DNA of 64,000 nucleotides. Source: Roseateles sp. XES5 (lineage in GTDB: Bacteria; Pseudomonadota; Alphaproteobacteria; Rhizobiales; Rhizobiaceae). Position 1 is the stretch's first letter; every line of letters starts with the position of its first letter. Shown here piece after piece: positions 46,919-54,942 of the stretch. The notes under the pieces are model-generated. The model ran no database searches and was not told the origin of the DNA. It saw nothing but the letters and a program-made list of their open reading frames with translations. The DNA lies in assembly GCF_020535545.1 (NCBI RefSeq), contig NZ_CP084752.1:2631501-2695500 (forward strand), given 5' to 3'. Both the position numbers and the translations under genes were made by a program.

Positions 46919-46933
46919 TGACTTCATTACTCA
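46919..46933. promoter_or_regulatory. Iron-responsive operator (RirA-type TGA-N9-TCA)
   Basis: TGACTTCATTACTCA fits the TGA-N9-TCA iron-responsive box of rhizobia. It lies between divergent hmuS and the small secreted protein gene that precedes tonB, in an AT-rich promoter region, and could control both. Confidence 0.65.
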
Positions 46934-47045
46934 TATTTATCTATGCACGCAATACCGGAGCGGCAAAGTCATGTTAATTCTTTGCACGGCGGCCGGATAA
47001 CGGATTGCAGCCGATGCCCCGGCGCCAGAAGAAACAGGCAGGCCC

Positions 47046-47477
47046 ATGACCCTACGCACCCTTCTTGTCTCCGCGATGTTTTCCGCTGTGGCCCTTTCGG
47101 GCGCGGCGGCTGAGGAGGCCGCTGTGGCCAAGGGGCTGGATGTGGAGCTGAACGCGCTGGCGAGTTCGCAGAAGGGCTGCCTCTTCACCTTCGTCGCGCA
47201 GAACGGCTTTGACCGGAATGTCGCCAAGGTCTCGTTCGAATTCGTGATCTTCAACGACAAGGGCACCGTCGAGCGCCTGGCGCTGCTCGATTTCCGCGAT
47301 TTGCCGGCGGGCAAATCCAAGGTGCGTCAGTTCGACGTGCCGGGCATCAAGTGCGAGGGCGTGAAGAACCTGCTGATCAACGATGCGCCGGTCTGCGAAG
47401 GCGAGGGGTTCGAGAAGGGCCGCTGCATGGACGGCATCGTCACGCGCAGCAAGGCGGCCGCTGGTCTCGAAGGTTGA
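47046..47477 (+). CDS. Small secreted protein upstream of tonB (unrecognised)
   Basis: This 143-residue protein has a signal peptide (LLVSAMFSAVALSGAAAEE). The mature part has four cysteines (KGCLF, IKCEG, PVCEG, GRCMD), probably two disulphides, and a beta-rich core (VSFEFVIFNDKGTVERLALL). I do not know its family. It is 40 bases before tonB and shares the haem-locus control region, so a periplasmic part in haem or TonB function is plausible. Confidence 0.75.
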   Translation: MTLRTLLVSAMFSAVALSGAAAEEAAVAKGLDVELNALASSQKGCLFTFVAQNGFDRNVAKVSFEFVIFNDKGTVERLALLDFRDLPAGKSKVRQFDVPGIKCEGVKNLLINDAPVCEGEGFEKGRCMDGIVTRSKAAAGLEG

Positions 47478-47519
47478 GTTGAGTGGCGCTGCGCATGAAG
47501 CGGCGGCGTCTGGAACGGA

Positions 47520-48422
47520 ATGACGGGTGATATCATGGCTGGTAGCAAGTGGCTCTGGATCGGTGCGGGTGCCTTTTCCCTGCTCGCTCATGCCGGCGCG
47601 GCCGCAATCCTCACCATGACGCCGGCGCCGCAGGAAGAAGAGGCGATGATCGCCGGTGGCGTCGTCGCGGAAGTGGCGATGCTCGGCAATGGCGCGTTCG
47701 AGGCGGTGGAATCGGGCAATCCCGAAGACGCGATCACGCCCGAGACGATCCAGCCTGACGTTTCCGAGCCCGTGCCGCAGGAACTGGCTGAAATCCAGCC
47801 GACCGAGATCCAGCCGATGGAGATCGCCCCCGTCGATCCCGTTGCCTCCGAACCCGTTCAGGAACTCATCGTTCCCTCCGCCGAGGTGGAGATCGCCGCG
47901 ATCCCGGTTCCGGAAATCAAGCCCGAGGTCGAGCCGGAGCAGGAGATCAAGCCGGTTCCCGAGGTGAAGAAGGAAGAGCCGGTCAAGAAGGTCGAGCGCA
48001 AGAAGCCGAAGCAGAAGATCGTCAAGAAGGCCGGCGAAAAGGGCAAGGCCAAGGAGAATGCCACCAAGGGCGAGGTCGACGGTTCGGCGGATGTGAAGAC
48101 CGCCTCCGTCGGCGGCCAGAAGAAGGGCAATTCCTCCGCGGCCGGCAATGCCGCCGTCAGCAATTATCCGGGCAAGGTGCGCAACAAGATCAACCGCGCC
48201 AAGCGGCGCGCGCCGGGCGGCGAGCGCGGCAGCGTGGTCGTAAGCTTCGTCGTGGGATCCGGTGGGCAGGCGAGCGGCATTCGCATCGCGCGCAGTTCCG
48301 GCAGTTCGGCGCTCGATCAGGCGGCGGTCGATTCGGTGCAGCGCGCCGCTCCCTTCGCCAAGATTCCGGACGCCGCGGGCCGGTCGTCCTGGGCTTTCAA
48401 CGTGCCGATCGTCTTCAACTGA
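47520..48422 (+). CDS. tonB: TonB-family energy transducer
   Basis: This 300-residue TonB has an N-terminal membrane anchor (WLWIGAGAFSLLAHAGAAAI) and a long Pro/Glu/Lys-rich periplasmic spacer (residues about 70-190, many E-x-x-P and K-P repeats). The globular C-terminal domain holds NYPGKVRNKINRAKRRAP and GSSALDQAAVDSVQRAAPF. It powers an outer-membrane haem receptor that is not in this window. MAGSK at 47535 is an alternative start. Confidence 0.92.
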   Translation: MTGDIMAGSKWLWIGAGAFSLLAHAGAAAILTMTPAPQEEEAMIAGGVVAEVAMLGNGAFEAVESGNPEDAITPETIQPDVSEPVPQELAEIQPTEIQPMEIAPVDPVASEPVQELIVPSAEVEIAAIPVPEIKPEVEPEQEIKPVPEVKKEEPVKKVERKKPKQKIVKKAGEKGKAKENATKGEVDGSADVKTASVGGQKKGNSSAAGNAAVSNYPGKVRNKINRAKRRAPGGERGSVVVSFVVGSGGQASGIRIARSSGSSALDQAAVDSVQRAAPFAKIPDAAGRSSWAFNVPIVFN

Positions 48423-48432
48423 GATCGCTTTT

Positions 48433-48462
48433 CCCGCCGTCCTTCAGCCGGCGGGATTTTTT
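48433..48462 (+). terminator. Rho-independent terminator after tonB
   Basis: A 7-bp stem CCCGCCG/CGGCGGG with a 9-base loop is followed by ATTTTTT. Confidence 0.88.
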
Positions 48463-48473
48463 GTCGGAAAATA

Positions 48474-48488
48474 TGACTTTAATAGTCA
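48474..48488. promoter_or_regulatory. Iron-responsive operator with perfect symmetry
   Basis: TGACT-TTAAT-AGTCA fits TGA-N9-TCA and is also a perfect 5-bp inverted repeat. It lies 89 bases before the DUF2325 gene and directly after the tonB terminator, in an AT-rich stretch. It suggests iron control of the three-gene operon that follows. Confidence 0.65.
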
Positions 48489-48576
48489 TGTTTATACTTT
48501 ACTCTGAAAATCAAGTTTTGTAGGTTGCCCCCGAACTGAGGCTCCGCCCTTCGCGGAGTTCCAAAGGGGATGCTGC

Positions 48577-49212
48577 ATGAATGGAATGACGGCTGGCCGC
48601 ATCGAGGCGGTCTTGAAGGCGGCGATTGCGGAGCGTGACCGGCGCATCGCGGATCTGGAGCGCCAGCTTGCCGCGCTGAGGAAGCAGATGGCGGCGACGC
48701 AGGAAGGCGCGCCGGTGGCAACGCCGCCGGTGGACCATCGTGCAGCCCAGCCGCCGCGCGGCGTCGATGTCACCAAAGTCAAGCGCCGCACCGGCGAAGC
48801 GGAGAGGAAGGCGATGCGCGAGAAGCACAGGCAACAGCAGCTGGCGCGCCAGCGGCAGGAGAGCGACGCCGAGAAGGCCGAGAGCAAGGCCGCGCTCGAG
48901 GGGCGCAGCTTCCTCTATGTCGGCGGCCGCGATTGCCAGGTCGCGCATCTGCGGCAGATCGCCAGTTCCTACGGCGCCAACCTCATCCATCACGACGGCG
49001 GCCTGCGCGAGGCGGTGTCGCGCATCGACAATGTGCTGCCCTCGGTCGACTGCGTCTTCTGCCCCATCGACTGTATCAGCCACGATGCCTGCATCCGCGT
49101 GAAGACGGGCTGCAAGAAGTGGGAGAAGGCCTTCGTGCCGCTGCGCAACGGCAGCAAATCCTCCTTCGAACGCGCCCTGCAGAGCATGAGCCAGGGAGAC
49201 AATGTCCAGTGA
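48577..49212 (+). CDS. DUF2325 domain protein
   Basis: This 211-residue cytosolic protein has an N-terminal coiled coil (EAVLKAAIAERDRRIADLER), a Lys/Gln/Arg-rich middle (EKHRQQQLARQRQESDAEKA) and a C-terminal DUF2325 domain (RSFLYVGGRDCQVAHLRQIA, HHDGG, CVFCPIDCISHDACIRVKTG). Cysteines (C142-region FCPIDC, DACIR, GCKKW) could bind metal or haem. The biochemical function is not known to me. It is first gene after the iron box, so an iron or haem role is inferred. Confidence 0.85.
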   Translation: MNGMTAGRIEAVLKAAIAERDRRIADLERQLAALRKQMAATQEGAPVATPPVDHRAAQPPRGVDVTKVKRRTGEAERKAMREKHRQQQLARQRQESDAEKAESKAALEGRSFLYVGGRDCQVAHLRQIASSYGANLIHHDGGLREAVSRIDNVLPSVDCVFCPIDCISHDACIRVKTGCKKWEKAFVPLRNGSKSSFERALQSMSQGDNVQ

Positions 49213-49478
49213 ATGACGAAAGACCCGAAGCCTTCATGATGATCGGCCTGCACAAGCTGGCCGCGCAGAACGGCGACGGCCTCGTGCCGGAACTCTATGC
49301 CCTTTTGACGCGCCGCGCGGATATGCTGCAAAGCGCGAATGTTGCCGAATTTCCGCTGCTGAATGCCCGCCCGCCGGCGCGCGTCGCGGCATTCGAGGGC
49401 GCGTCCGCGCTTGAAGCGCGCAACGACAATATCGTAGCCTTCCCCATGCCCCGCCGCGTCCGGCGGGATTCATTCTGA
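49209..49478 (+). CDS. Small protein in the iron-boxed operon (unrecognised)
   Basis: An 89-residue frame begins with GTG at 49209, overlapping the DUF2325 stop (GTGA), or with ATG at 49236. It has MMIGLHKLAAQNGDGL, then two hydrophilic segments and a Phe-Pro repeat (EFPLLNA, AFPMPRR). It has no membrane segment. The family is unknown. Its 15-base spacing to the monooxygenase gene supports one operon. Confidence 0.65.
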   Translation: MNDERPEAFMMIGLHKLAAQNGDGLVPELYALLTRRADMLQSANVAEFPLLNARPPARVAAFEGASALEARNDNIVAFPMPRRVRRDSF

Positions 49479-49492
49479 TCCAGAGGTCCTCC

Positions 49493-49807
49493 ATGTTCGT
49501 CGCCATGAACCGCTTCCGCATTGCCATCGGCCATGAAGAGGCGTTTGAAAACATCTGGAAGGGGCGGGAGTCGAGCCTTTCCGACATGCCCGGCTTTCAG
49601 TCCTTCCACCTGCTGCGCGGCGATACGAACACGGAAGAAGGCTTCACGCTCTTCGCCTCCCACACGATCTGGGCAAGCAAGGACGACTTCGTGGCCTGGA
49701 CCAAATCGGAAAACTTCCGTCAGGCCCACAAGAACGCCGGCGACAACAGGGGCATCTATCTCGGCCCGCCGAAATTCGAAGGCTTTACGGCCGTCGTCGG
49801 CGCGTAG
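49493..49807 (+). CDS. Antibiotic-biosynthesis-monooxygenase fold protein, IsdG/HmuQ-like haem oxygenase candidate
   Basis: This 104-residue ABM-fold protein begins MFVAMNRFRIAIGHEEAFEN and has GFQSFHLLRGD, EGFTLFASHTIWASKDDF and FRQAHKNAG. The Asn6, Trp and His positions are those used by IsdG-type haem-degrading monooxygenases. The iron box upstream of the operon and hmu genes nearby support haem breakdown over antibiotic synthesis. A generic ABM protein remains possible. Confidence 0.75.
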   Translation: MFVAMNRFRIAIGHEEAFENIWKGRESSLSDMPGFQSFHLLRGDTNTEEGFTLFASHTIWASKDDFVAWTKSENFRQAHKNAGDNRGIYLGPPKFEGFTAVVGA

Positions 49808-49838
49808 GCACGTCTCTCGAAACAGTGGTCAAATCCTA

Positions 49839-49870
49839 AGCGCTTCGGGTCTGGCCCGAAGCGCTGTTTT
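49839..49870 (+). terminator. Rho-independent terminator of the DUF2325 operon
   Basis: A perfect 11-bp stem AGCGCTTCGGG/CCCGAAGCGCT with a 5-base loop is followed by GTTTT. It also touches the end of the convergent DUF423 gene. Confidence 0.85.
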
Positions 49871-50235
49871 CATGCGTCCCGGCGCGGCAGGAACGCGCCC
49901 AGCGCGACCGCCAGCCAACCGGCCATCATGAGCAGACCGCCCGTCGGCGCCGACATCGGGAAGAGCCCGTGCCCCGTGGAATGCCGGACGACGAGATCGC
50001 CGGCAAAGAGCGCGGTGCCGAGGATCAGGAGAGCGGCCGCGAGCGGCGCGGTGCGCACCGAGGACCAGCCGGCGTGAAGCGCGATCAGCGCTGGCGCATG
50101 GGCAAGGCACATGGCGGAGGCGCCGGCCATCAGTCGGGGATCGCTGCCATGCGAGGCCGCTGCAGCGGCGGCGACGCCGGCAAGGCCCATCAGGCCGGCC
50201 ACCAGAAGGGTTGCCGAGCGGAACGAAAAGATCAT
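49870..50235 (-). CDS. DUF423 small membrane protein
   Basis: This 121-residue protein has four membrane segments (TLLVAGLMGLAGVAAAAAAS, LAHAPALIALHAGW, AAALLILGTALFAGDLV, LLMMAGWLAVALGAF) and the DUF423 middle region SGHGLFPMSAPTGGL-like (TGHGLFPMSAPTGG). The function is unknown. The ATG at 50235 has AGGAAT 7 bases upstream. It lies 4 bases after the truncated haemoglobin gene, in one operon. Confidence 0.82.
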   Translation of the reverse strand: MIFSFRSATLLVAGLMGLAGVAAAAAASHGSDPRLMAGASAMCLAHAPALIALHAGWSSVRTAPLAAALLILGTALFAGDLVVRHSTGHGLFPMSAPTGGLLMMAGWLAVALGAFLPRRDA

Positions 50236-50239
50236 CGGA

Positions 50240-50656
50240 TTATTCCTGGTTCTGCATGTGATGGGCAAGACGCGTGACCGGCTCGAGAATGACCTTGCGC
50301 AGGCCTTCGCCCGGCACCGTTTCCTCCAGCGCCCGCACGAAACACAGCAGCCACTCGTCGCGTTCCGCCGGGCCGATGGGCGCCACGAAATGGCGGCGCC
50401 GCAGCATGGGGTGGCCGCGCTTTTCCGTATAGAGCGGCGGGCCGCCGAGCCAGCCGGTCAGGTACTCGTAGAGCTTTTCCTCGCTGCCCGACAGGTCCGG
50501 CGGGTGGATCGCGCGGCAGCGCGCGGCTTCCGGCAAGGTGTCCATCAGATGGTAGAAACGGCGCGTCAGCGCCCGGACGCCGGCCTCGCCCCCGACCGCC
50601 TCGTAAAGCGTGATCGTTTCGCCCTGCCGTTCCTGATCTTCCGTCGTGTCCGCCAT
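50240..50656 (-). CDS. Truncated haemoglobin (group II)
   Basis: This 138-residue globin has TLYEAVGGEAGVRALTRRFY, FYHLMDTLP, then EYLTGWLGGPPLYTEKRGHP with the proximal histidine region RRRHFVAPIG, and WLLCFVRALEE. This is the group II truncated pattern (oxygen or NO handling, peroxide protection). It heads a two-gene operon with DUF423. Confidence 0.9.
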   Translation of the reverse strand: MADTTEDQERQGETITLYEAVGGEAGVRALTRRFYHLMDTLPEAARCRAIHPPDLSGSEEKLYEYLTGWLGGPPLYTEKRGHPMLRRRHFVAPIGPAERDEWLLCFVRALEETVPGEGLRKVILEPVTRLAHHMQNQE

Positions 50657-50746
50657 GGGTCCGTCTTACCGCCGGTGCATTCCCCGCGCAATGGCGGGCT
50701 CCTCGCTGCGGCGAAACGCGCGCATTTGGCGCCGATTGACAAGAAA

Positions 50747-50760
50747 CCGTCCAGACGGTA
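50747..50760. promoter_or_regulatory. Palindromic operator upstream of the TetR gene
   Basis: ACCGTC-CA-GACGGT is a perfect 6-bp inverted repeat placed between a TTGACA -35 (50737-50742) and the start at 50771. Binding would block RNA polymerase, the usual self-repression of TetR regulators. Confidence 0.7.
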
Positions 50761-50770
50761 TGTTTATTGC

Positions 50771-51331
50771 ATGAGCAAGGCGCATCATCGCAAAAAGCAC
50801 CCCGAAGCCGTCCGTCAGCAGCTGCTGGACGTCGCGGCGAAACTGTCGCTGGAAAAGGGGCCGGCAAGCGTGACGCTCGACGCGGTCTCGCAGGCGGCCG
50901 GCGTCAGCAAAGGGGGGCTGCTGCACCATTTCCCCAATAAGCTTTCGTTGCTCGACGGCCTCTTTGCTGACCTGACGGAAAAGCTTGACCGGGCACTGGC
51001 GGAAAGGATGCGCGAGGATCCCGAGCCGAAGGGGCGCTTCACGCGCGCCTACATCTCCGTGTTCTTCCTGCCCGAAGGACTGGCGGACGGAGAGAAGTGG
51101 AAGGTGCTGACCATCGCGCTCATCTCCGAACCGCATCTGCGCGAACGCTGGCGACAATGGGTGGAGCGCCATCTTTCGGAAAATGTCGGCACGGATTCAG
51201 CCTTCGACGCCATGATCGCCCGCTATGCGGTGGACGGTCTGTGGCTTGCGGACCTGCTCGGCACGCCGACGATGGATGCGCAAACGCGCGCCGTAATGCT
51301 GGAGCGACTGACGGCGCTCTCGCGCCTCTGA
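50771..51331 (+). CDS. TetR-family regulator of the SMR efflux gene
   Basis: This 186-residue regulator has a helix-turn-helix at about 15-60 (LLDVAAKLSLEKGPASVTLD, AAGVSKGGLLHHFPNKLSLL). The C-terminal domain (VDGLWLADLLGTPTMDAQTR) is the type seen in repressors beside small drug pumps. The SMR gene follows after 36 bases, so the two are one transcript under the palindrome. Confidence 0.88.
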   Translation: MSKAHHRKKHPEAVRQQLLDVAAKLSLEKGPASVTLDAVSQAAGVSKGGLLHHFPNKLSLLDGLFADLTEKLDRALAERMREDPEPKGRFTRAYISVFFLPEGLADGEKWKVLTIALISEPHLRERWRQWVERHLSENVGTDSAFDAMIARYAVDGLWLADLLGTPTMDAQTRAVMLERLTALSRL

Positions 51332-51367
51332 CCCCTGATATTGGCGCCAATGCGCCGGAGAAGCCCT

Positions 51368-51709
51368 ATGAACCTCACCGTCGTCTATGCCGTGCTGGTC
51401 GTCGCCATCGTCTTTGAAGTCCTCGGCACCTCCGCCATGCAGGCGGCCCAGCATTTCTCGCGCCTCTGGCCGACCGTCATGATGGTGGCGTGTTATGCCG
51501 TCGCCTTCTTCTTTCTCTCCTGGAGCCTGCGCTACGTTCCGGTCGGCATTGCCTATGCCATCTGGAGCGGCCTCGGCATCGTGCTGATCTCGCTCGTCGG
51601 CTATTTCGTCTTCGGCCAGAAGCTCGATCCCGCAGCCATTTTCGGCCTTGGGCTCATCATTGCCGGCGTTCTTGTGCTGAACCTTTTCTCCAAGTCGACA
51701 TTTCACTGA
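51368..51709 (+). CDS. Small multidrug resistance (EmrE/QacE-type) efflux protein
   Basis: This 113-residue protein with four membrane helices carries the essential glutamate in helix 1 (VVAIVFEVLGTSAMQAAQHF) and SMR marks YVPVGIAYAIWSGLGIVLI and GLGLIIAGVLVLNLFS. It expels cationic compounds with protons as a dimer. The ATG at 51368 has GGAG 9 bases before it. Confidence 0.92.
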   Translation: MNLTVVYAVLVVAIVFEVLGTSAMQAAQHFSRLWPTVMMVACYAVAFFFLSWSLRYVPVGIAYAIWSGLGIVLISLVGYFVFGQKLDPAAIFGLGLIIAGVLVLNLFSKSTFH

Positions 51710-51775
51710 AAGATGCCGGGAATTGAAGGGGGGCCCCGCTTGCCAAAAAGCGGGGCTCGCTCTATCGATTCCGGT

Positions 51776-51797
51776 AAATTGAAAGCGGTTTCAATTT
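51776..51797. promoter_or_regulatory. LacI-type operator of thuAB
   Basis: AAATTGAAA-GCGG-TTTCAATTT is a perfect 9-bp inverted repeat with a 4-base centre, 21 bases before the thuA start. Its size and TTGAAA...TTTCAA core fit LacI-family proteins, and the LacI gene lies directly after thuB. Confidence 0.85.
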
Positions 51798-51818
51798 TCG
51801 ACGTCAGAGGAATGGCAC

Positions 51819-52604
51819 ATGGCAATACGCACCATCGTATGGGGTGAGAACATCCACGAGCAGACGAACGCGATCGTGCGTTCGATCTATCCTGATGGCA
51901 TGCACAACACGATCGCCGACGCGCTCAACAAGGACGCGGGCATTTCCGCGACGACGGCGACCCTGCAGGAGCCGGAGCACGGCCTGACGGAGGCACGCCT
52001 TGCCGAGACCGACGTGCTCCTGTGGTGGGGCCACAAGGATCACGGGGCGGTGAGCGATGCGGTGGTGGAGCGTGTGGCAAGGCGCGTGTGGGAAGGCATG
52101 GGTCTCCTCGTGCTGCATTCCGGCCATTTCTCGAAGATCTTCAAGCGCCTGATGGGGACGCCCTGCGCCCTGAAATGGCGCGAGGCCGGCGAGCGCGAGC
52201 GTCTGTGGGTCGTCAACCCGCGCCATCCTATCGCCGAAGGTCTCGGCGAGAATTTCGTGCTGGAAAACGAGGAGATGTACGGCGAGCAGTTCTCCGTGCC
52301 GGAGCCGCTGGAAACGGTGTTCATCTCGTGGTTCGCCGGCGGCGAGGTGTTCCGCTCGGGCCTGACCTGGCGGCGCGGCGCGGGCAATATCTTCTATTTC
52401 CGTCCCGGCCACGAGACCTATCCGACCTATCACGACGCCACCGTCCAGAAGGTGCTGGTCAACGGTGTGAAATGGGCTTTCAACCCGCAGGGCACCTATG
52501 CCGCGATCCACGACGCGCCCAACGTGCCCGTCGAAAAGGCGCTGGAGCCGATCGTCGAGCGCGGCCCGAAACTGCATGAAGCCGGCGAAGCCGGATATCG
52601 CTGA
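51819..52604 (+). CDS. thuA: ThuA trehalose/disaccharide utilisation protein
   Basis: This 261-residue ThuA-like protein of the class I glutamine-amidotransferase-like fold begins [20 protein letters not shown] and has [16 protein letters not shown] and [19 protein letters not shown]. In Ensifer, ThuA and ThuB together convert trehalose, maltitol and related disaccharides through a 3-keto route. GAGGA lies before the ATG. It is 9 bases before thuB. Confidence 0.92.
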   Translation: MAIRTIVWGENIHEQTNAIVRSIYPDGMHNTIADALNKDAGISATTATLQEPEHGLTEARLAETDVLLWWGHKDHGAVSDAVVERVARRVWEGMGLLVLHSGHFSKIFKRLMGTPCALKWREAGERERLWVVNPRHPIAEGLGENFVLENEEMYGEQFSVPEPLETVFISWFAGGEVFRSGLTWRRGAGNIFYFRPGHETYPTYHDATVQKVLVNGVKWAFNPQGTYAAIHDAPNVPVEKALEPIVERGPKLHEAGEAGYR

Positions 52605-52613
52605 GGCCATTCG

Positions 52614-53657
52614 ATGCGTCTTCTCGTTCTTGGAACAGGCGGCATGGCCAACACCCATGCCAGGCACTTCGCCGCGATCGACGGTGTCGAGGTCGTCGGC
52701 GCTGTCGATGTCGACCCTTCGCGCGCCAAGGCCTTTGCCGATACGCACGGCATTCCCAACGTCTTCACGTCGCTGGAGGAGGCGATTGCCTGGAATGGCT
52801 TCGACGCCGCCACCAATGTGACGCCCGACCGGGTGCACCACCCCACCACGCTGGCGCTGCTGGCGGCGGGAAAACATGTGATGTGCGAGAAGCCGCTGGC
52901 GGAAAACTATGCCAAGGCGGATGAGATGGCTCGCGCCGCCGAGGCGGCGGGCCTGATCACCATGGTCAATCTCACCTATCGCAATGTCGCGCCGCTACAG
53001 GTGGCGCGCGCCATGGTGCTGGCCGGCGAAATCGGCCATGTGCGCCATGTCGAGGCGTCCTATCTCCAGAGCTGGCTTGTCTCGAAAGCCTGGGGCAACT
53101 GGGCGACGGAGAGTCAGTGGCTCTGGCGGCTTTCGACCCGGCACGGTTCGAATGGCGTGCTCGGCGACGTCGGCATCCATATCCTCGATTTCGCCAGCTA
53201 TGGCGCGGCGAGCGACGTGGAGCACGTCTTCGCCCGGCTGAGGGCCTTCGACAAGGCGCCGGACAACCGTATCGGCGAATACGACCTCGACGCCAATGAC
53301 AGCTTCACCATGACCGTCGATTTCGCCAATGGCGCGCTCGGCGTAGTGCATGCCAGCCGCTGGGCGACCGGTCATCTCAACGAATTGCGCCTGCGCATGC
53401 ATGGCGACAGGGGCGCGCTGGAGGTGATCCATTCGACCGAGGGATCGAAGCTGCGCGGCTGCCTTGGCGAGGATGTGGAAAAGGCCATCTGGCGGGAGAT
53501 CGACGCCGGCACGGTACCGACCAACTATGAGCGTTTTGCTACCGCCGTTGCCGCCGGCGAGAAGATCGAGCCCGGCTTCCGCCATGCCGCCGACCTTCAA
53601 AAGGTGCTCGATCTCGCCATCGAGACCGAGAAGGAGCGGCGGGAACTGAAAGTCTGA
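52614..53657 (+). CDS. thuB: ThuB Gfo/Idh/MocA-family oxidoreductase
   Basis: This 347-residue dehydrogenase has an N-terminal NAD(P) fold (VLGTGGMANTHARHFAAIDG) and the family motif CEKPLAENYAKADEM with the catalytic lysine. The C-terminal part has VLGDVGIHILDFASYGAAS. It acts with ThuA. Its stop faces the LacI gene stop 2 bases away. Confidence 0.92.
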   Translation: MRLLVLGTGGMANTHARHFAAIDGVEVVGAVDVDPSRAKAFADTHGIPNVFTSLEEAIAWNGFDAATNVTPDRVHHPTTLALLAAGKHVMCEKPLAENYAKADEMARAAEAAGLITMVNLTYRNVAPLQVARAMVLAGEIGHVRHVEASYLQSWLVSKAWGNWATESQWLWRLSTRHGSNGVLGDVGIHILDFASYGAASDVEHVFARLRAFDKAPDNRIGEYDLDANDSFTMTVDFANGALGVVHASRWATGHLNELRLRMHGDRGALEVIHSTEGSKLRGCLGEDVEKAIWREIDAGTVPTNYERFATAVAAGEKIEPGFRHAADLQKVLDLAIETEKERRELKV

Positions 53658-53659
53658 GA

Positions 53660-54676
53660 TCAGGCCGGGGCAGGACCCGTCGAGCCACGGACGTGAAGCT
53701 CGACCGGCCAGACCTCCTGCAAGGCTTCCGGCGCTTCCCCTTGCAACAAGCGCAACACCATGTCGCCGATCCGCTCGCCCGCCGCGCGGATCGGCGATTG
53801 CGTGGTGGTGAGGGCCGGGACGAGATTTTCCGGGCTGAGATAGGAAAAGACGTCGTCATGGGCAATGAGGGAGACGTCCGTGCCGACGGCCAGCCCCGCA
53901 ATACGGATCGCCCGCATGGCGCCGAGCGCCGACATCATCGACCCGGCGATGACGGCTGTCGGCGGGGCGGGGAGGGCGAGGAAGGACTGCATCAGCCGGA
54001 AACCGGTCTCGTCGGTGAATTCGCCATGGGCGATCAGCGCGGGATCGACGGCAAGGCCGCGCGCGGCAAGCGTCCTGCGATAGGCCTCGTTCCGGTCGCG
54101 GGCATAGGTGTTGACGGTATCGCCGTTGATGAGCGCGATGCGCCGGTGGCCGAGGGTGGCAAGGTGCTGTGTCGCGGTCTCGATGGCCCCGAAATTGTCG
54201 ATATCGAGGAAGGCGAAGGGTTCGTCGGCCGCGCTGCGCCCATGCACGATGAAGGGCAGGCCTAGCCGTTGCAGGAGAGCGATGCGGCTATCCGTGCAGG
54301 CGGGCGTATGGACAACCACCGCATCCACCCGCTTGCTGGCGGCAAGCCGGCGGTAGGCCGCGGCTTCCTCCTCCTCCGTCTCGACGGTCGAAACGAGGAT
54401 GTCGATACCGTCCCGTTGCAGGCGGGTGGAAAGGCCGCCCATGAATTCGCTGGAATGGGGGCCGAAACGCCCGCTGCCCTGGAACACGATGCCGATGGCG
54501 TCGGCCCGCCCGGTCGCAAGCCGCTGTGCACTGACGTTCGGCCGATAGCCGAGCCGTTCCGCCTCGTGCAGCACGCGCGCCCGGGTTTCGGGCTTCACCT
54601 CCGGGTAGCCGCTCATCGCCCGGCTCACCGTCGTCTGGGAGAGGCCGATGCGGGCGGCGAATTCCTTGAGGTTCAT
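53660..54676 (-). CDS. LacI-family regulator, probable ThuR-like controller of thuAB
   Basis: This 338-residue repressor has the LacI helix-turn-helix (LKEFAARIGLSQTTVSRAMS, GYRPNVSAQRLATGRA) and a sugar-binding domain (RLGLPFIVHGRSAADEPF; IAGSMMSALGAMRAIRIAG). It is convergent with thuB and the only LacI gene in the window, so it most likely reads the operator before thuA. The thuEFGK transporter usually found with it is not here. Confidence 0.88.
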   Translation of the reverse strand: MNLKEFAARIGLSQTTVSRAMSGYPEVKPETRARVLHEAERLGYRPNVSAQRLATGRADAIGIVFQGSGRFGPHSSEFMGGLSTRLQRDGIDILVSTVETEEEEAAAYRRLAASKRVDAVVVHTPACTDSRIALLQRLGLPFIVHGRSAADEPFAFLDIDNFGAIETATQHLATLGHRRIALINGDTVNTYARDRNEAYRRTLAARGLAVDPALIAHGEFTDETGFRLMQSFLALPAPPTAVIAGSMMSALGAMRAIRIAGLAVGTDVSLIAHDDVFSYLSPENLVPALTTTQSPIRAAGERIGDMVLRLLQGEAPEALQEVWPVELHVRGSTGPAPA

Positions 54677-54942
54677 CTTGCTTCCCTGCGTCCGGACGAA
54701 GGACCAGAGGCTTTATGAACCTTCCGATCTATGGGGGCAAGCTCGGCCGGGCGCTGCACAGGGAACCGGTGCGCGACCCGCGCCTTCAGCACTGTCGGGT
54801 ACGGGGTGCCCGGCCTTTCTCGCTGCGGCCAGCCACGAGCAAGATATTCATGCCATAGGCTGGAGCCGGACCTGACGCGGGATGGCGCGGCGCCTTCCGG
54901 CCCGAAGCCCCCTCAGGTCCCGCGCTGTGCTGGAGGCCCTTT

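Noticed and set aside
51733..51757. Terminator after the SMR gene (GCCCCGCTT with AAGCGGGGC)
   Set aside because: The stem is good but no T run follows on the plus strand, so I could not call it a terminator.
54716..54859. A 47-codon frame between the LacI gene and the DUF3431-like gene
   Set aside because: There is no ribosome site beyond chance, no recognisable features and Arg/Pro-rich composition; support is too weak.
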